Of a stretch of 64,000 nt of DNA, positions 52,855-62,513 are shown one piece after another (within the stretch, counting starts at the first letter, position 1; each line of letters starts with the position of its first letter). Location of the stretch: the NCBI RefSeq assembly GCF_040811775.1, contig NZ_JBFNXW010000001.1, forward strand, positions 1,736,001 to 1,800,000. Direction: 5' to 3'. The translations under genes and the position numbers were made by a program. The notes below the pieces were generated by a model that made no database searches, was not told where the DNA came from, and saw only the letters and a program-made list of their open reading frames with translations. This DNA is from Balneola sp. MJW-20 (lineage in GTDB: Bacteria; Bacteroidota; Rhodothermia; Balneolales; Balneolaceae).

Positions 52855-54852
52855 TTATTCTTCTTCACCGGTACTTTCTTCTGCCTCATCCGCTTCTGCC
52901 GCTGCAGTAATGAGGTCAATCTTTTTCTTTAATTCATATACACGATCGGCTTTATCATCAAGCTTTTCTTCGGCCTTGTCGATCTTCTCCTGAAGCTCAT
53001 CGATCAGCTTATTTCCTTTGTTAGTTGGCTTGAAGTAGGTTTTAGCCTCTTTATATTGTATAACCTCACTTTCAATCGAAGAGATCTCCTTCTTCAGTTT
53101 TCCGATCTCTTTCTCATATTTGATGATCTCTTTCCTGGCTTTTGGATCTATACCTTCAGCAGCCAGCTTTCTTTCCATCCCAAGATCTGATCCCAGTGCC
53201 CGGTAACGGTCATAAATAACGTCACAGGCTTCCCGGTACTCTTTCCAGATCTTGTTCTTCACTTTAATAGGAACGTGACCTGCATCCTTAAAAGACTGTT
53301 GTAGTTTTTTAGCTTCTTCAACTGCCAGAGCAGGATCTTCATGCTTTCCTAGTTCCCTAAGTTTTTCCAGGATCTCATTCTTCCGGGCCAGGTTCTCCTT
53401 ATGATCTTTGCGCTGTTCTTTAAAATGATCTCTGCGCCGGTCATAAAACTCATCCATCTCAGCTTTAAACTTCTTCCAGATCTTAGAAGACTTTTTCCGG
53501 GGCACGGGGCCGATCTTCTTCCACTGCTCCATGAGGTCTTGCATGAGCTGGTGTCCGGCATCGAAATCATCTGTAGTCTTAGCCTCGGCTGCTTTCTGTA
53601 CCAGCTCTTTCTTTTTCTCGTAATTCTCTTCTTCCTGGTCCCGGAGAACCTCTATGTTATCAGACTTCTTCTGATTGAATGCATCCGTTGCGGCTTTAAA
53701 CTGATCCCACAGATCATTTTCATCTTTCTGAGGAAGATTACCTGTTTTCTTCCACGCCTTATGAAGCTTGTTCACCTTACGGGCTGCTTTGGCAATATTC
53801 TTCATATCTACCAGAGCTTCCGCTTCTTTGATAAGGTTCTTTTTCTTGGAAAGTGATTTCTCGATCTTTTCCCGGTACTTCTTATCGTGCTTCAGTCGAT
53901 AGGTATTAAATGCATCCTGAGCGGTATTATATCGGTCCCATACTGCTTCATTCTTCTCTGATGGTACGCGACCTACTTTCCTCCATTGTGCCAGCAGATC
54001 ATTGAATTCTTTATTCAATGCCTTATAATCAGCCTCTTCTTCTCCCAGCTTTTTAGTGGTCGAATCCATCTTGTCGAGAAGAAGCAGCTTCAGCTCCAGG
54101 TTTTCCTCTTCTTTCTGAAGTTTCTTTACCAGCCGATCTACTTTATGGTCATCGAATTCAGCGAGTAATTCTTCGTAACGCTCATTAATAGTATCTTTCT
54201 CACTGTTGGGCAGGAGTTTAATATTATCCCACTTCGAACGGATCTGCCCTACTTCTTTGGTCGCTGTCCACTTCTCTTCACTGATTATATCAGAGAGTTG
54301 CTTCAGTAATTCTTTTTTGCGGGCAAGATTTTCTTCTTTTTTACGATTCAGTTCATCGTAGTGCGCTTGTTTGCGCTGCTCAAATTCTTCCCGTGTCTGC
54401 TCGAACGCATCGATCAATGCTCTGACCTCGTCGTCTGATGATTCCGGTCCTTCGGTGATCTGCTGAGCTAGATTGGATAGTTCCGTGGTTACGAAAGCCC
54501 AGTCTTCCTGAACTGCAACTTCTTTTGCCCTTTCCAGTATCTCCTTGTAATAAGGCACACTATCAGTGTCCTCACCAGCATCTTCATCACTATCTGCTGT
54601 TTCGGGGCCCTCTGCATTATCAGCTTGCTCAGGGGTTATCTCAGCTTCTTCGGAGTCTGCCGGATCCGCATTGGATTCTTTTACAGGGGCTTCCTTCTCT
54701 GCTACATCAACCTGCTCTGTAGCAGTGTCTGATTCAGGGGATTTTTCCGCCTTATTTACTTGTTTTTCAGTTTCAGCAGTATTCTCTTTTTCTGCTGATT
54801 TTTTTTCTTGCTCCAGGTCAGACACAACAACCTTCCTTTCCTCATGGGACAT
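52855..54852 (-). CDS. DUF349-repeat protein
   Basis: The 665-residue protein has an acidic, Ser/Glu-rich N-terminus (1-110). It is followed by five copies of the DUF349 helical repeat (about 165-560), each with a WxxIG.VP..K...W..F or similar core, and a coiled-coil C-terminus. It is soluble. DUF349 proteins are widespread and uncharacterised in Bacteroidota. It is a single-gene unit. Confidence 0.85.
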   Translation of the reverse strand: MSHEERKVVVSDLEQEKKSAEKENTAETEKQVNKAEKSPESDTATEQVDVAEKEAPVKESNADPADSEEAEITPEQADNAEGPETADSDEDAGEDTDSVPYYKEILERAKEVAVQEDWAFVTTELSNLAQQITEGPESSDDEVRALIDAFEQTREEFEQRKQAHYDELNRKKEENLARKKELLKQLSDIISEEKWTATKEVGQIRSKWDNIKLLPNSEKDTINERYEELLAEFDDHKVDRLVKKLQKEEENLELKLLLLDKMDSTTKKLGEEEADYKALNKEFNDLLAQWRKVGRVPSEKNEAVWDRYNTAQDAFNTYRLKHDKKYREKIEKSLSKKKNLIKEAEALVDMKNIAKAARKVNKLHKAWKKTGNLPQKDENDLWDQFKAATDAFNQKKSDNIEVLRDQEEENYEKKKELVQKAAEAKTTDDFDAGHQLMQDLMEQWKKIGPVPRKKSSKIWKKFKAEMDEFYDRRRDHFKEQRKDHKENLARKNEILEKLRELGKHEDPALAVEEAKKLQQSFKDAGHVPIKVKNKIWKEYREACDVIYDRYRALGSDLGMERKLAAEGIDPKARKEIIKYEKEIGKLKKEISSIESEVIQYKEAKTYFKPTNKGNKLIDELQEKIDKAEEKLDDKADRVYELKKKIDLITAAAEADEAEESTGEEE

Positions 54853-54968
54853 TTAGTTTTAAACTACGCCTTTCGGCTGCGAATCGATAAGATACTATTT
54901 CTGATGAAATATATTCAATCGTGTTTGAAACTGAAGCTAAGCGCGAAAATCCAAGGTAAGGTATAAAT

Positions 54969-55001
54969 AAAAAAAAGGCGCACCCTTTCGGATGAGCCTT
55001 T
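54969..55001 (-). terminator. Probable terminator of the mscS gene
   Basis: AAAGGCTCATCC and an imperfect partner GGGTGCGCC pair around a CGAAA-type loop, and eight Ts follow on the minus strand. The stem has mismatches, so it is weaker than the other terminators here. Confidence 0.55.
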
Positions 55002-55021
55002 GCATTCAATTAAAGCTGAGA

Positions 55022-55843
55022 TCAGTCTTCATTATAAATATGAACATCTCTTTGTGGGAATGGGATCTCCACACCTGCTTTATCGAGTTCTTCTTTTATC
55101 TTCTCGAGATTTTCCCAGTAATATTTCCAGTAATCCTCTGATTTAACCCATGCTCTCACAGACAGATCCAGCGAACTGTCTCCCAGATTGGTCATCACTA
55201 CGATAGGAGCAGCTGGTTCCTGCAATGTTCTTTCATCTGCATTCAAAAGTTCCAGCATAACTGCACGTGCGGTCTTGGGATCTGATGTATATCCTATACC
55301 AACAGCAAAATCTACCCGTCTGACTTCTTTTTTAGAATAATTAGTGATGGCAGAATTTGCCAGTCCACCGTTTGGAATTACGATCGTCTGATTCTGGGGA
55401 GTTACAAGTACCGTATGCAGAATGTCAATACGTTCTACTGTACCCGATTCTCCTCCGCCTTCAATAAAATCTCCAACACGGAAGGGCTTGAAAAAGAGAA
55501 TTAATACACCGCCTGCAAAGTTTGCAAGGCTACCCTGAAGCGCAAGACCCACTGCCAGGCCGGCAGCACCCAGAACTGCAATGAAGGAGGTCATTTGTAC
55601 ACCCAGCACGCCGAGTGCAGAAATATATACCATCACTTTCAGCAACATACTGATGAGGCTTTTCAAAAAAGTCTGCAATGCAGCTTCAACATTACTCTTC
55701 ACCAGCGCTTTAGAGACCCCTTTAATGATGAACTTGACGATCCATAAACCGACTACCAGTGTGGCGATGGCAGCAAGAATATTCACTCCATATTCCACTA
55801 CAAATGATGTAAGTGTTTCCGGAGATATATTGAAATTTTCCAT
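55022..55843 (-). CDS. mscS: Small-conductance mechanosensitive channel (MscS)
   Basis: The 273-residue protein has three transmembrane helices (about 15-110). The third, GAAGLAVGLALQGSLANFAGG, is the Gly/Ala-packed pore helix. FKPFRVGDFIEGGGESGTVE begins the beta domain, and the cytosolic vestibule follows. It releases solutes on hypo-osmotic shock, sensible for a marine cell. Confidence 0.93.
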   Translation of the reverse strand: MENFNISPETLTSFVVEYGVNILAAIATLVVGLWIVKFIIKGVSKALVKSNVEAALQTFLKSLISMLLKVMVYISALGVLGVQMTSFIAVLGAAGLAVGLALQGSLANFAGGVLILFFKPFRVGDFIEGGGESGTVERIDILHTVLVTPQNQTIVIPNGGLANSAITNYSKKEVRRVDFAVGIGYTSDPKTARAVMLELLNADERTLQEPAAPIVVMTNLGDSSLDLSVRAWVKSEDYWKYYWENLEKIKEELDKAGVEIPFPQRDVHIYNED

Positions 55844-55904
55844 GCCCTTAATTTTAATTGTTAATGTTTATTCAATAGATGCTAATAAAAGAGATTTTCC
55901 GTCC

Positions 55905-55936
55905 AAAAAAAAAGAGGAAAGCGCTAACTCTCCTCT
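55905..55936 (-). terminator. Terminator of the dps gene
   Basis: AGAGGA (55913) and TCCTCT (55931) form a 6-bp stem with a 12-nt loop, and nine Ts follow on the minus strand. Stem is short but the T-run is strong. Confidence 0.6.
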
Positions 55937-55972
55937 AATTATTTTTGAATTACTCCGAGAGGTCATAAACCA

Positions 55973-56473
55973 TCAGTTTTCCAGATGACTTCTTAACATC
56001 CACGCTGTTTTAGAGTGTACCGTAAGTCGTTCTGTGAGAAGATCTACTGTTGCTTCATCTTCCGCTTCATTCGCCGGTTTCAGTGCTTCCCGGGCAGTTC
56101 GGATCACTGCTTCATTCCCCAGTGCTAAGCGCCGGACCATTTCCATTGCTTTGGGCTGATCAGTGTCTTCTTCGATCGACGTAAGCTCTTTGAACTCTTT
56201 AAAACTTCCCGGAGCCCTGAATCCTAAGGCGCGGATCCTCTCTGCGATCTCATCAATCGCTTCGGCCAGTTCGTTATATTGACCTTCAAATTGCTCATGT
56301 AACTGATGAAAAAGCTCACCGGTTACATTCCAGTGATAATTGTGAGTTTTCAGGTATAAAAGGTAAGAATCAGCAAGTACCTTTTTCAGGCCTTCTGCGA
56401 TCTTTTCTCTGTGCTCCTCTGATATTCCAATATTTACTTCCATGTTTGCAACTCCGTTTAATTGAGTAGCCAT
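55973..56473 (-). CDS. dps: Dps family DNA-protecting ferritin-like protein
   Basis: The 166-residue protein has THNYHWNVTGELFHQLHEQFEGQYNEL split by the family's ferroxidase histidines and the Asp/Glu of the second helix (ligands across subunits). The N-terminal tail is longer than in the core fold. It stores iron and protects DNA in stationary phase or under peroxide. It is monocistronic. Confidence 0.9.
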   Translation of the reverse strand: MATQLNGVANMEVNIGISEEHREKIAEGLKKVLADSYLLYLKTHNYHWNVTGELFHQLHEQFEGQYNELAEAIDEIAERIRALGFRAPGSFKEFKELTSIEEDTDQPKAMEMVRRLALGNEAVIRTAREALKPANEAEDEATVDLLTERLTVHSKTAWMLRSHLEN

Positions 56474-56589
56474 AATAACTGCTTATTTTTTTATTTATGT
56501 TCTACTATAATAAACAGTTAAGGATGCTCTGAGTTCCATGAAAACATTCTACAGAGCTAAGTAAACATTTATTTAACCTATACCGCAGA

Positions 56590-56940
56590 TCAGCCTTCTA
56601 TATCATACACCTCTTTGAGGATCGCTTTTGCATTCGCATCCTTACCCTGCATTACTCTATGTTGCAGATTGGTAATGATCTCCGACTCCGCCTGCTCATA
56701 AGCTTCTTCCTGAGCTTCTTTTTCTGTACCGGTTCTTACCAGGTCATAAATATCATCAGCACGAACAACACTGTAGATCTTATCATCATTAAAAGCATGA
56801 GAACGCAATTCTTCATACTTCTTGAATAATTCCGGAAACTGCTCACTGTCGTCTGCTCTGTCAATGATCTCTACATGCTCAGGTCCCTCAGCGCTTAAAG
56901 GGATCTTGCACAGGTAATAGTAATTTTGTTTGTAATTCAT
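56590..56940 (-). CDS. Hypothetical acidic protein
   Basis: The 116-residue soluble protein is rich in Glu and Tyr. MNYKQNYYYLCKIPLS opens it and the C-terminal half is helical. It has no motif I can name. It is separated from dps and from sixA by short gaps and is probably a single-gene unit. Confidence 0.55.
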   Translation of the reverse strand: MNYKQNYYYLCKIPLSAEGPEHVEIIDRADDSEQFPELFKKYEELRSHAFNDDKIYSVVRADDIYDLVRTGTEKEAQEEAYEQAESEIITNLQHRVMQGKDANAKAILKEVYDIEG

Positions 56941-57030
56941 ACGATTGATTAATCAATGTTGGATGCTTTGCCTGAATATACAGATTCATAGCATTTTTTT
57001 TAAACAGGATTCAGCCGACCCCTGCTTTTA

Positions 57031-57546
57031 TCAATCCATTAGTTTATTCAGGATCTTAGGGATCATCATCCACTTAACCTGACAGGTTGAAGGCCCCACA
57101 TCACTCCATTTATGAGCAAAAGTCTCAAAACAGATCAGGGCAGCTGTTGGCATTCTGAATGAAACTTTTTCCTTACCCCCTGATAACCGGGTAGCAATTT
57201 CTTCCATGTTAGGATTATGTCCCACGAGCATTAGAGACTCAAACCTATCCGGTGTTTGCCTGATACATTCCATATAGGCTGAGGGACCATTGAAATAAAG
57301 ATCTTCATTCCATTTAATGACAGATTCATCCATCTTTGCTCCTTCAATAAATAACTGAGTCGTCTCTTTTGCCCGGAAAGCCGTTGAGGAACAGATCACA
57401 TCCGGTTTATGATCGATCATCCTTATGAACCTTCCCATTCTCGGGGCGTCGGTCTTTCCTCTCTCTGCCAGGGGGCGCTCAAAATCCCTTAAGTCCGGGT
57501 CATCCCAGCTACTCTTAGCGTGTCGAAGTAAATGTATCTGCTTCAT
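57031..57546 (-). CDS. SixA-type histidine phosphatase
   Basis: The 171-residue protein has LLRHAKSSW (Arg8, His9, the phospho-acceptor) and LVGHNPNME (His110). These make up the phosphoglycerate-mutase-like active site of SixA, which removes phosphate from histidine of phosphotransfer proteins. It overlaps the next gene upstream by 4 bp (ATGA) and is the last gene of the MATE-yihY-sixA unit. Confidence 0.85.
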   Translation of the reverse strand: MKQIHLLRHAKSSWDDPDLRDFERPLAERGKTDAPRMGRFIRMIDHKPDVICSSTAFRAKETTQLFIEGAKMDESVIKWNEDLYFNGPSAYMECIRQTPDRFESLMLVGHNPNMEEIATRLSGGKEKVSFRMPTAALICFETFAHKWSDVGPSTCQVKWMMIPKILNKLMD

Positions 57547-58469
57547 TTAGCCCTCTTATTCCCTTCTGTTTTTTGTTTTACCAGCTTATACTTCTCTGCA
57601 TAAGTTCCCGCCTCGATACCTTTTTCAGTCTCTGATGCGATCGCCCTGATGAGTTCCGCTCCATAAAAAATGATGATACTTGAATAGTATACCCATAAGA
57701 GCATTACTACAATAGATGAGGCTGCACCATTGATCTGGCTTAAAGAACTATTTCCGATTATGACACCCACTATAAATTTTCCTGCCAGCAATAATAATGT
57801 GGTAATTAAACTGCCTATTACCAACGGCTTTCGTCCCACTTTAACATCCGGCAACAAATAAAACATCATCAGTACCAGTAAAAAGAGTGTGAGCAGCACA
57901 AATATATTTCCTACTACACCCGCAAGGATCAATTGTATTGATTCATAATCCTTAAGAAGAAAGTCGAACAAGTAGATCATTACCGAGTCTATCATCAGTG
58001 ACAAAAGCAGGGCTATCCCGAATAATCCTATCACCAGCAAAGCCACTCCGCGATCTATCAGGATCTTAATAAACAGAACCCCTTCTTTTGACTTAACTCT
58101 GAAGATCTGATTGAATGATTCTTTTAATTGTACAAAGATGGTTGTTGATGACACCACCAATATCGCGATACTTACCAGTAAATATATGGTCCTTTGAGAA
58201 TCTGTACTTACCGTGTCAAGCAGTAACCCTGCAGCTTCAGCTGTTTCAGAGCCAACTGCTGTTTCCAGATAACGCATGAGCTCACGAAAAACCGTTTCGT
58301 CTCCGAGTACAGCACCCAATACATAACTGATGATCATAATGACAGGTGCAAGAGAAAACAAGGAATAAAATGAAACTGCAGCACTAAACTGGAATCCGTT
58401 ATCATCTATGAAGTTCAGAACAGAATTCTGAATAATCTTCCAGCTTTGTTTTATAAATCTGCTGATCAT
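57543..58469 (-). CDS. YihY/BrkB family membrane protein
   Basis: The 308-residue protein has six predicted transmembrane segments. FSAAVSFYSLFSLAPVIMI near the N-terminus and GAASSIVVMLLWVYYSSIIIFYGAEL near the C-terminus match the family formerly called RNase BN. It is a possible transporter or structural membrane protein, not an RNase. It is coupled on both sides by 4-bp overlaps. Confidence 0.88.
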   Translation of the reverse strand: MISRFIKQSWKIIQNSVLNFIDDNGFQFSAAVSFYSLFSLAPVIMIISYVLGAVLGDETVFRELMRYLETAVGSETAEAAGLLLDTVSTDSQRTIYLLVSIAILVVSSTTIFVQLKESFNQIFRVKSKEGVLFIKILIDRGVALLVIGLFGIALLLSLMIDSVMIYLFDFLLKDYESIQLILAGVVGNIFVLLTLFLLVLMMFYLLPDVKVGRKPLVIGSLITTLLLLAGKFIVGVIIGNSSLSQINGAASSIVVMLLWVYYSSIIIFYGAELIRAIASETEKGIEAGTYAEKYKLVKQKTEGNKRAK

Positions 58470-59785
58470 TTTCCTGCTAATTTAAAAATGTGCTTCGGAG
58501 CATATAAGGACAGGATCAATCCCCTGGCCACCATGAATCCTGTCATAGCCATCCAGAGTGCATGCATTCCTCCATATGGCTCCGCTATAAAATACACAGG
58601 TAAGAATACAATTATCGTCGCAATAAGCATGGAGTTTCTCATTGGTTTTGTGGCAGTTGCGCCAATAAAAACCCCATCCCAGATAAAACTTACCGCATTG
58701 ATCAACGGTGCAATGATCAGCCAGATGATCATGGACAAGGCCGTATTTATAACTTCCGGCTTATTTGTGAAAAGGTATATGATCTCCCGGTCTAAGAAAT
58801 AATAGGTCACTGTGCCCAGCAGTCCCAGACTCAGCCCCCAGACCATAGTACCCTTAACAGCTTTGATCAGATTAACTCCATCCTTTGCCCCAACGAACCT
58901 TCCCACCAGGCTTTCAGCGGCATAGGCAAAACCGTCCGTCCCATACGAACTGATGTACCACATTTGTAGGAGGATCGTATTGGCGGCAAGGATCGTATCT
59001 CCAAGCTCTGCGGATTTTGCTGTAAAGAAAGCATAGGAAAAAATGAGACATAGTGTGCGTATCAGAATGTCCCGGTTAACAGAAAAAAATCTTTTTAGTT
59101 CGTGCGTATCCAGCAGCTCTTTAAGATCAAAATCAACTTTCACGCTGCCGTATTTGTATAGGTACAGACTAACCGCCAGGATCATACTTAAATAACTGGC
59201 TATTAAGGTCCCATAGGCTACTCCGTCTACATTCATTCCGAAATACAGGACAAAGAGCAGATTGAGAAGAATATTGGTGCCATTTAAGAATATCGTCACG
59301 ATCATAGGATAGGCGGCATTCTGCATCCCGAGAAACCAACCATTGAGACCGAACAGACATAAAGTTGCCGGGGCTGAAAAGATCCGAATGTTATAGTAAA
59401 TGCGGGTATACTGCTCAACTTCAGCACTGGCACCTATAATTTTCATGGATAACTCAATAAGCGGGATCTGCAGCAACAGAATTGCGACACTGCTTCCCAG
59501 CGCCACGGTCAATACTCGTAATAGGATCCAGCGGGTCTGTTTTTCATTATCTGCCCCGTATTCCTGTGCAACCAGCCCGGTAGTACCCATTCTCAGGAAG
59601 CCAAACCCCCAAAAGATGAAATCAAAGATCACGCTGCCCACTGCGATGGCTCCAAGGTAATAGACAAACTCCAGTCTTCCGACAATAGCAGTGTCTACGG
59701 CTCCAAGGAGGGGCACCGACAGATTACTCAATATGTTAGGGATGGCCAGCCTTAATATTTTCCGGTTCAAAAGTATCAGCCTCAA
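58466..59785 (-). CDS. MATE family efflux transporter (DinF-like)
   Basis: The 439-residue protein has about twelve membrane helices in two halves. LAIPNILSNLSVPLLGAVDTAIVG in helix 1 and the symmetric AAESLVGRFVGAKD region are typical of DinF/NorM-type transporters. It probably exports drugs or organic cations using Na+ or H+. First gene of a three-gene operon. Confidence 0.9.
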   Translation of the reverse strand: MRLILLNRKILRLAIPNILSNLSVPLLGAVDTAIVGRLEFVYYLGAIAVGSVIFDFIFWGFGFLRMGTTGLVAQEYGADNEKQTRWILLRVLTVALGSSVAILLLQIPLIELSMKIIGASAEVEQYTRIYYNIRIFSAPATLCLFGLNGWFLGMQNAAYPMIVTIFLNGTNILLNLLFVLYFGMNVDGVAYGTLIASYLSMILAVSLYLYKYGSVKVDFDLKELLDTHELKRFFSVNRDILIRTLCLIFSYAFFTAKSAELGDTILAANTILLQMWYISSYGTDGFAYAAESLVGRFVGAKDGVNLIKAVKGTMVWGLSLGLLGTVTYYFLDREIIYLFTNKPEVINTALSMIIWLIIAPLINAVSFIWDGVFIGATATKPMRNSMLIATIIVFLPVYFIAEPYGGMHALWMAMTGFMVARGLILSLYAPKHIFKLAGK

Positions 59786-59946
59786 TGATTTAGCAAATAA
59801 GTGAACAAAATAGGGTCTTCACATCTTTTTTCGAATTGTAATAATGTTATTTGCTCTAAAGTTGCATATCTATAGGGCTGAATGTATTTTCTCTTCTCGA
59901 AATTTTAGGGAAAAAAGACCATCAACATTTAACCGATCCGCTTTCC

Positions 59947-60420
59947 ATGGATATTGAAAATCGTAATAAGATCCTGACCATAGTACTTGGAATAGTTATC
60001 ATTGGGCTCTCATACTGGCTATATGACTCTATCGTAACTCCATATAAGGTAGTTGAAGAGCGAAAAGCTATGACTGAAAAGGTCCGTAACAGAATGATGT
60101 CTGTTAAAGATGCCCTGATACAATATGATTCCAGAATGGACGAGTTCCCTCCAACAGAAGGCGGACTGGACAGCCTCGTTCAATTCCTGAAGACAGATTC
60201 ACTGATGATCGTAATGGGTGATTCATTATTCGGAAGAACTTTCGAGGTATTCAATCCTGATTCTCTGATTTACTCGCCAAGACCTCCGTATAACAAATTT
60301 CAGTACACTCTGAATGATACTCTTCGTCCACCGATCTATCTGCTTGAAGATCCGGATTCTGACGATTCTATTGGCGACCTGAACCGAACCACCATGAAAA
60401 ATGCTCCTAACTGGAATTAA
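59947..60420 (+). CDS. Membrane-anchored hypothetical protein
   Basis: The 157-residue protein has one membrane helix (about 9-27), then a periplasmic part with a coiled coil (35-60), and a C-terminal PRPPYNKFQYTLND region. It ends where the next gene starts (TAATG). The position before the DUF3822-like gene is found in related genomes as far as I recall, but no function is known. Confidence 0.6.
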   Translation: MDIENRNKILTIVLGIVIIGLSYWLYDSIVTPYKVVEERKAMTEKVRNRMMSVKDALIQYDSRMDEFPPTEGGLDSLVQFLKTDSLMIVMGDSLFGRTFEVFNPDSLIYSPRPPYNKFQYTLNDTLRPPIYLLEDPDSDDSIGDLNRTTMKNAPNWN

Positions 60421-61280
60421 TGGGTGATTCTGCAGCCAATTTAGGTGTCTGTTTTTTTTCTGATCGCTTGTTCTATTCGATCAATGATCCGGAAAATGAC
60501 AGGCACCTTTTTCGTATTGGCTCCTTTGATTTCAATTTTGATGTTATCGATGCGGTAACAAGACAAGATGATACCCACTTTCCTCATATTGAAGCGACAT
60601 TCAGTCAGTTCAGGGAAGATCACAATATTAAATCAGTAAGGGCTCTCACTCATCCATTTCACGAATGCTGGACTGCCTTACCAAAAGTAGTTTACGATAA
60701 TGCTGATGAGCGGGAAGATCATCTCTCGATCCTTATGAAGGGTGTAAAGAGAGAAGATATCGAACCTACCTGGCACAGTCTGAGTAAGGATAATTTCAAA
60801 TTTCTCTGCCTTAGGAGAAGAAATCTCATGGAAGGTTATGAGAACCTCACCAAGGAGATCGCTGCCACAGAATTTTCCAGTGATTTTGAGATGGCCCAGA
60901 AATGGTCGAAACTGGCAAAGCCGGGCGGCTCTTTCCTTATGATTGGTTGCCATAAGAACATCGTATCTATTTCAGCTTTTCTCCTCGGGAAATTCAGAGC
61001 GGCCACTTACCTGACCTTTGATCAGGCTCAGGACCTACCCTATCATTGGCTGCAGCAAAGTGCAAATTCATCCTGGATGCGTGGTTTGCATGAAACCATC
61101 TATATGTTCGGGCATCAGACTCATGAAGTAGAGCAGGCCCTTCAGGGTTTCTGGGACAAAGCTTCACAGATCATAAAGCTTAATACACTGGATGATATTG
61201 GCGTGTATGCCGAAGAGGAGACCTACGGCTTTGATCTGGCAGCAGCCTTCCCGGCAATACTCCTTTCACTGGATCTTTGA
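60420..61280 (+). CDS. DUF3822-like protein
   Basis: The 286-residue cytoplasmic protein begins LGVCFFSDRLFYSI and has a central ALTHPFHECWTALPKVVY. Both fit the DUF3822 family, which in Bacteroidota lies directly upstream of rsmD. The two halves look like a duplicated actin-like fold, although no ATP motif is certain. The family call is from memory of this gene order. Confidence 0.55.
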   Translation: MGDSAANLGVCFFSDRLFYSINDPENDRHLFRIGSFDFNFDVIDAVTRQDDTHFPHIEATFSQFREDHNIKSVRALTHPFHECWTALPKVVYDNADEREDHLSILMKGVKREDIEPTWHSLSKDNFKFLCLRRRNLMEGYENLTKEIAATEFSSDFEMAQKWSKLAKPGGSFLMIGCHKNIVSISAFLLGKFRAATYLTFDQAQDLPYHWLQQSANSSWMRGLHETIYMFGHQTHEVEQALQGFWDKASQIIKLNTLDDIGVYAEEETYGFDLAAAFPAILLSLDL

Positions 61281-61346
61281 TCACTGACTGTTTCTACTGA
61301 TCAGTAAATTCACTTAATTAAACTCACAGACCCTCAAAAAGTCGAT

Positions 61347-61904
61347 ATGAGAATAATAACCGGAAAATTAAAAGGACGACGATTTAACATTCCCAAGGGG
61401 CTGGACGTACGCCCTACTACCGACAGAGCCAAGGAAAGTATTTTCAACCTTATTGAGGCAAGAAAATATATAGACGGTAGCATGATTCTGGATCTCTTTG
61501 CAGGGTCCGGTAACCTGGGTATAGAAGCTATATCAAGAGCTGCTAAATTTGTTACATTTGTTGAACGGGATCCGGCTAATGCAAAACTCATTGAAAAACT
61601 GCTCCGGGATTTTGATGTGGAAGATCAGGGCAGAGTGGTAACAGCAGATGTTCAGCACTTTCTCAAGCAACCTGCTATACCGCAAGACTTCATTTTCTGT
61701 GACCCGCCATATGATTATCCGCTCGTGGAAGAACTGGTGGAAGAGATACTGGCAAGTGACTGGCTAAAGCAGGAGGGCTGGTTTATTCTTGAACATGACA
61801 AGTACCATGATTTCCGCGAGCATCCAAAATGTATCTTTGAAAAGCCCTATGGCCGGACCATTATCAGCATTTTTGTACACGATCCGGATGAACATGACAG
61901 ATAA
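61347..61904 (+). CDS. rsmD: 16S rRNA (guanine-966-N2)-methyltransferase
   Basis: The 185-residue protein has LDLFAGSGNLGIEA (SAM motif I, 48-61), FVERDPAN and CDPPYDYP (DPPY 119-122, catalytic motif IV). It starts with RIITGKLKGRRF, typical of RsmD. It lies 6 bp before coaD, the usual pairing. Confidence 0.93.
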   Translation: MRIITGKLKGRRFNIPKGLDVRPTTDRAKESIFNLIEARKYIDGSMILDLFAGSGNLGIEAISRAAKFVTFVERDPANAKLIEKLLRDFDVEDQGRVVTADVQHFLKQPAIPQDFIFCDPPYDYPLVEELVEEILASDWLKQEGWFILEHDKYHDFREHPKCIFEKPYGRTIISIFVHDPDEHDR

Positions 61905-61910
61905 TAAGCT

Positions 61911-62411
61911 ATGAAAAAGACGATCGCATTATATCCGGGCTCTTTTGACCCGATCACTTTTGGCCACCTGGACATTCTTGAAAGAGCCTCCAGGCTCTTT
62001 GACCAGGTGATCGTAACGGTTGCCGTTAATAACCGCAAGAATGCGGTATTCAGTGGTGAAGAAAGGGTTGAGTTGATCAGGGATTGCATTAAAAAAGAAA
62101 GCTGGGCAAAAGATATACAGGTTGACCAGTTTACGGGGTTGCTGGTGGATCATGCAAAAATGGTGAATGCCAATACCCTGATAAGAGGAGTGAGACAGAT
62201 ATCAGATTTTGAATATGAATTCAGGATGGCTCTGACCAATAAACGACTCGCCCCTGAAGTAGATACTGTATTTTTGATGCCGGATGAACACTTTACTTTT
62301 ATTTCCGCTTCCATAGTAAAAGAAGTCGCTCATTGGGGGGGAGATCTCAGCTCATTTGTACCGGGAATTGTAGCCGAAGCTCTCAAAGAAAAAATGAAAG
62401 ACATAGAATAA
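61911..62411 (+). CDS. coaD: Phosphopantetheine adenylyltransferase
   Basis: The 166-residue protein has ALYPGSFDPITFGHLDI (HxGH variant TFGH, His18), LIRGVRQISDFEYEF, and FISASIVKEVA in place of the ISSTxxRE motif. It makes dephospho-CoA in coenzyme A synthesis. Confidence 0.95.
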   Translation: MKKTIALYPGSFDPITFGHLDILERASRLFDQVIVTVAVNNRKNAVFSGEERVELIRDCIKKESWAKDIQVDQFTGLLVDHAKMVNANTLIRGVRQISDFEYEFRMALTNKRLAPEVDTVFLMPDEHFTFISASIVKEVAHWGGDLSSFVPGIVAEALKEKMKDIE

Positions 62412-62513
62412 CAGAAGCAGGTCCGCATTTTATCGCATTTTCACTATTTTGCGCCGGTATGTTGACCCGCCATACAGGATATTAACGACTCATTAAGCAG
62501 ATTTAGGTTAGGT

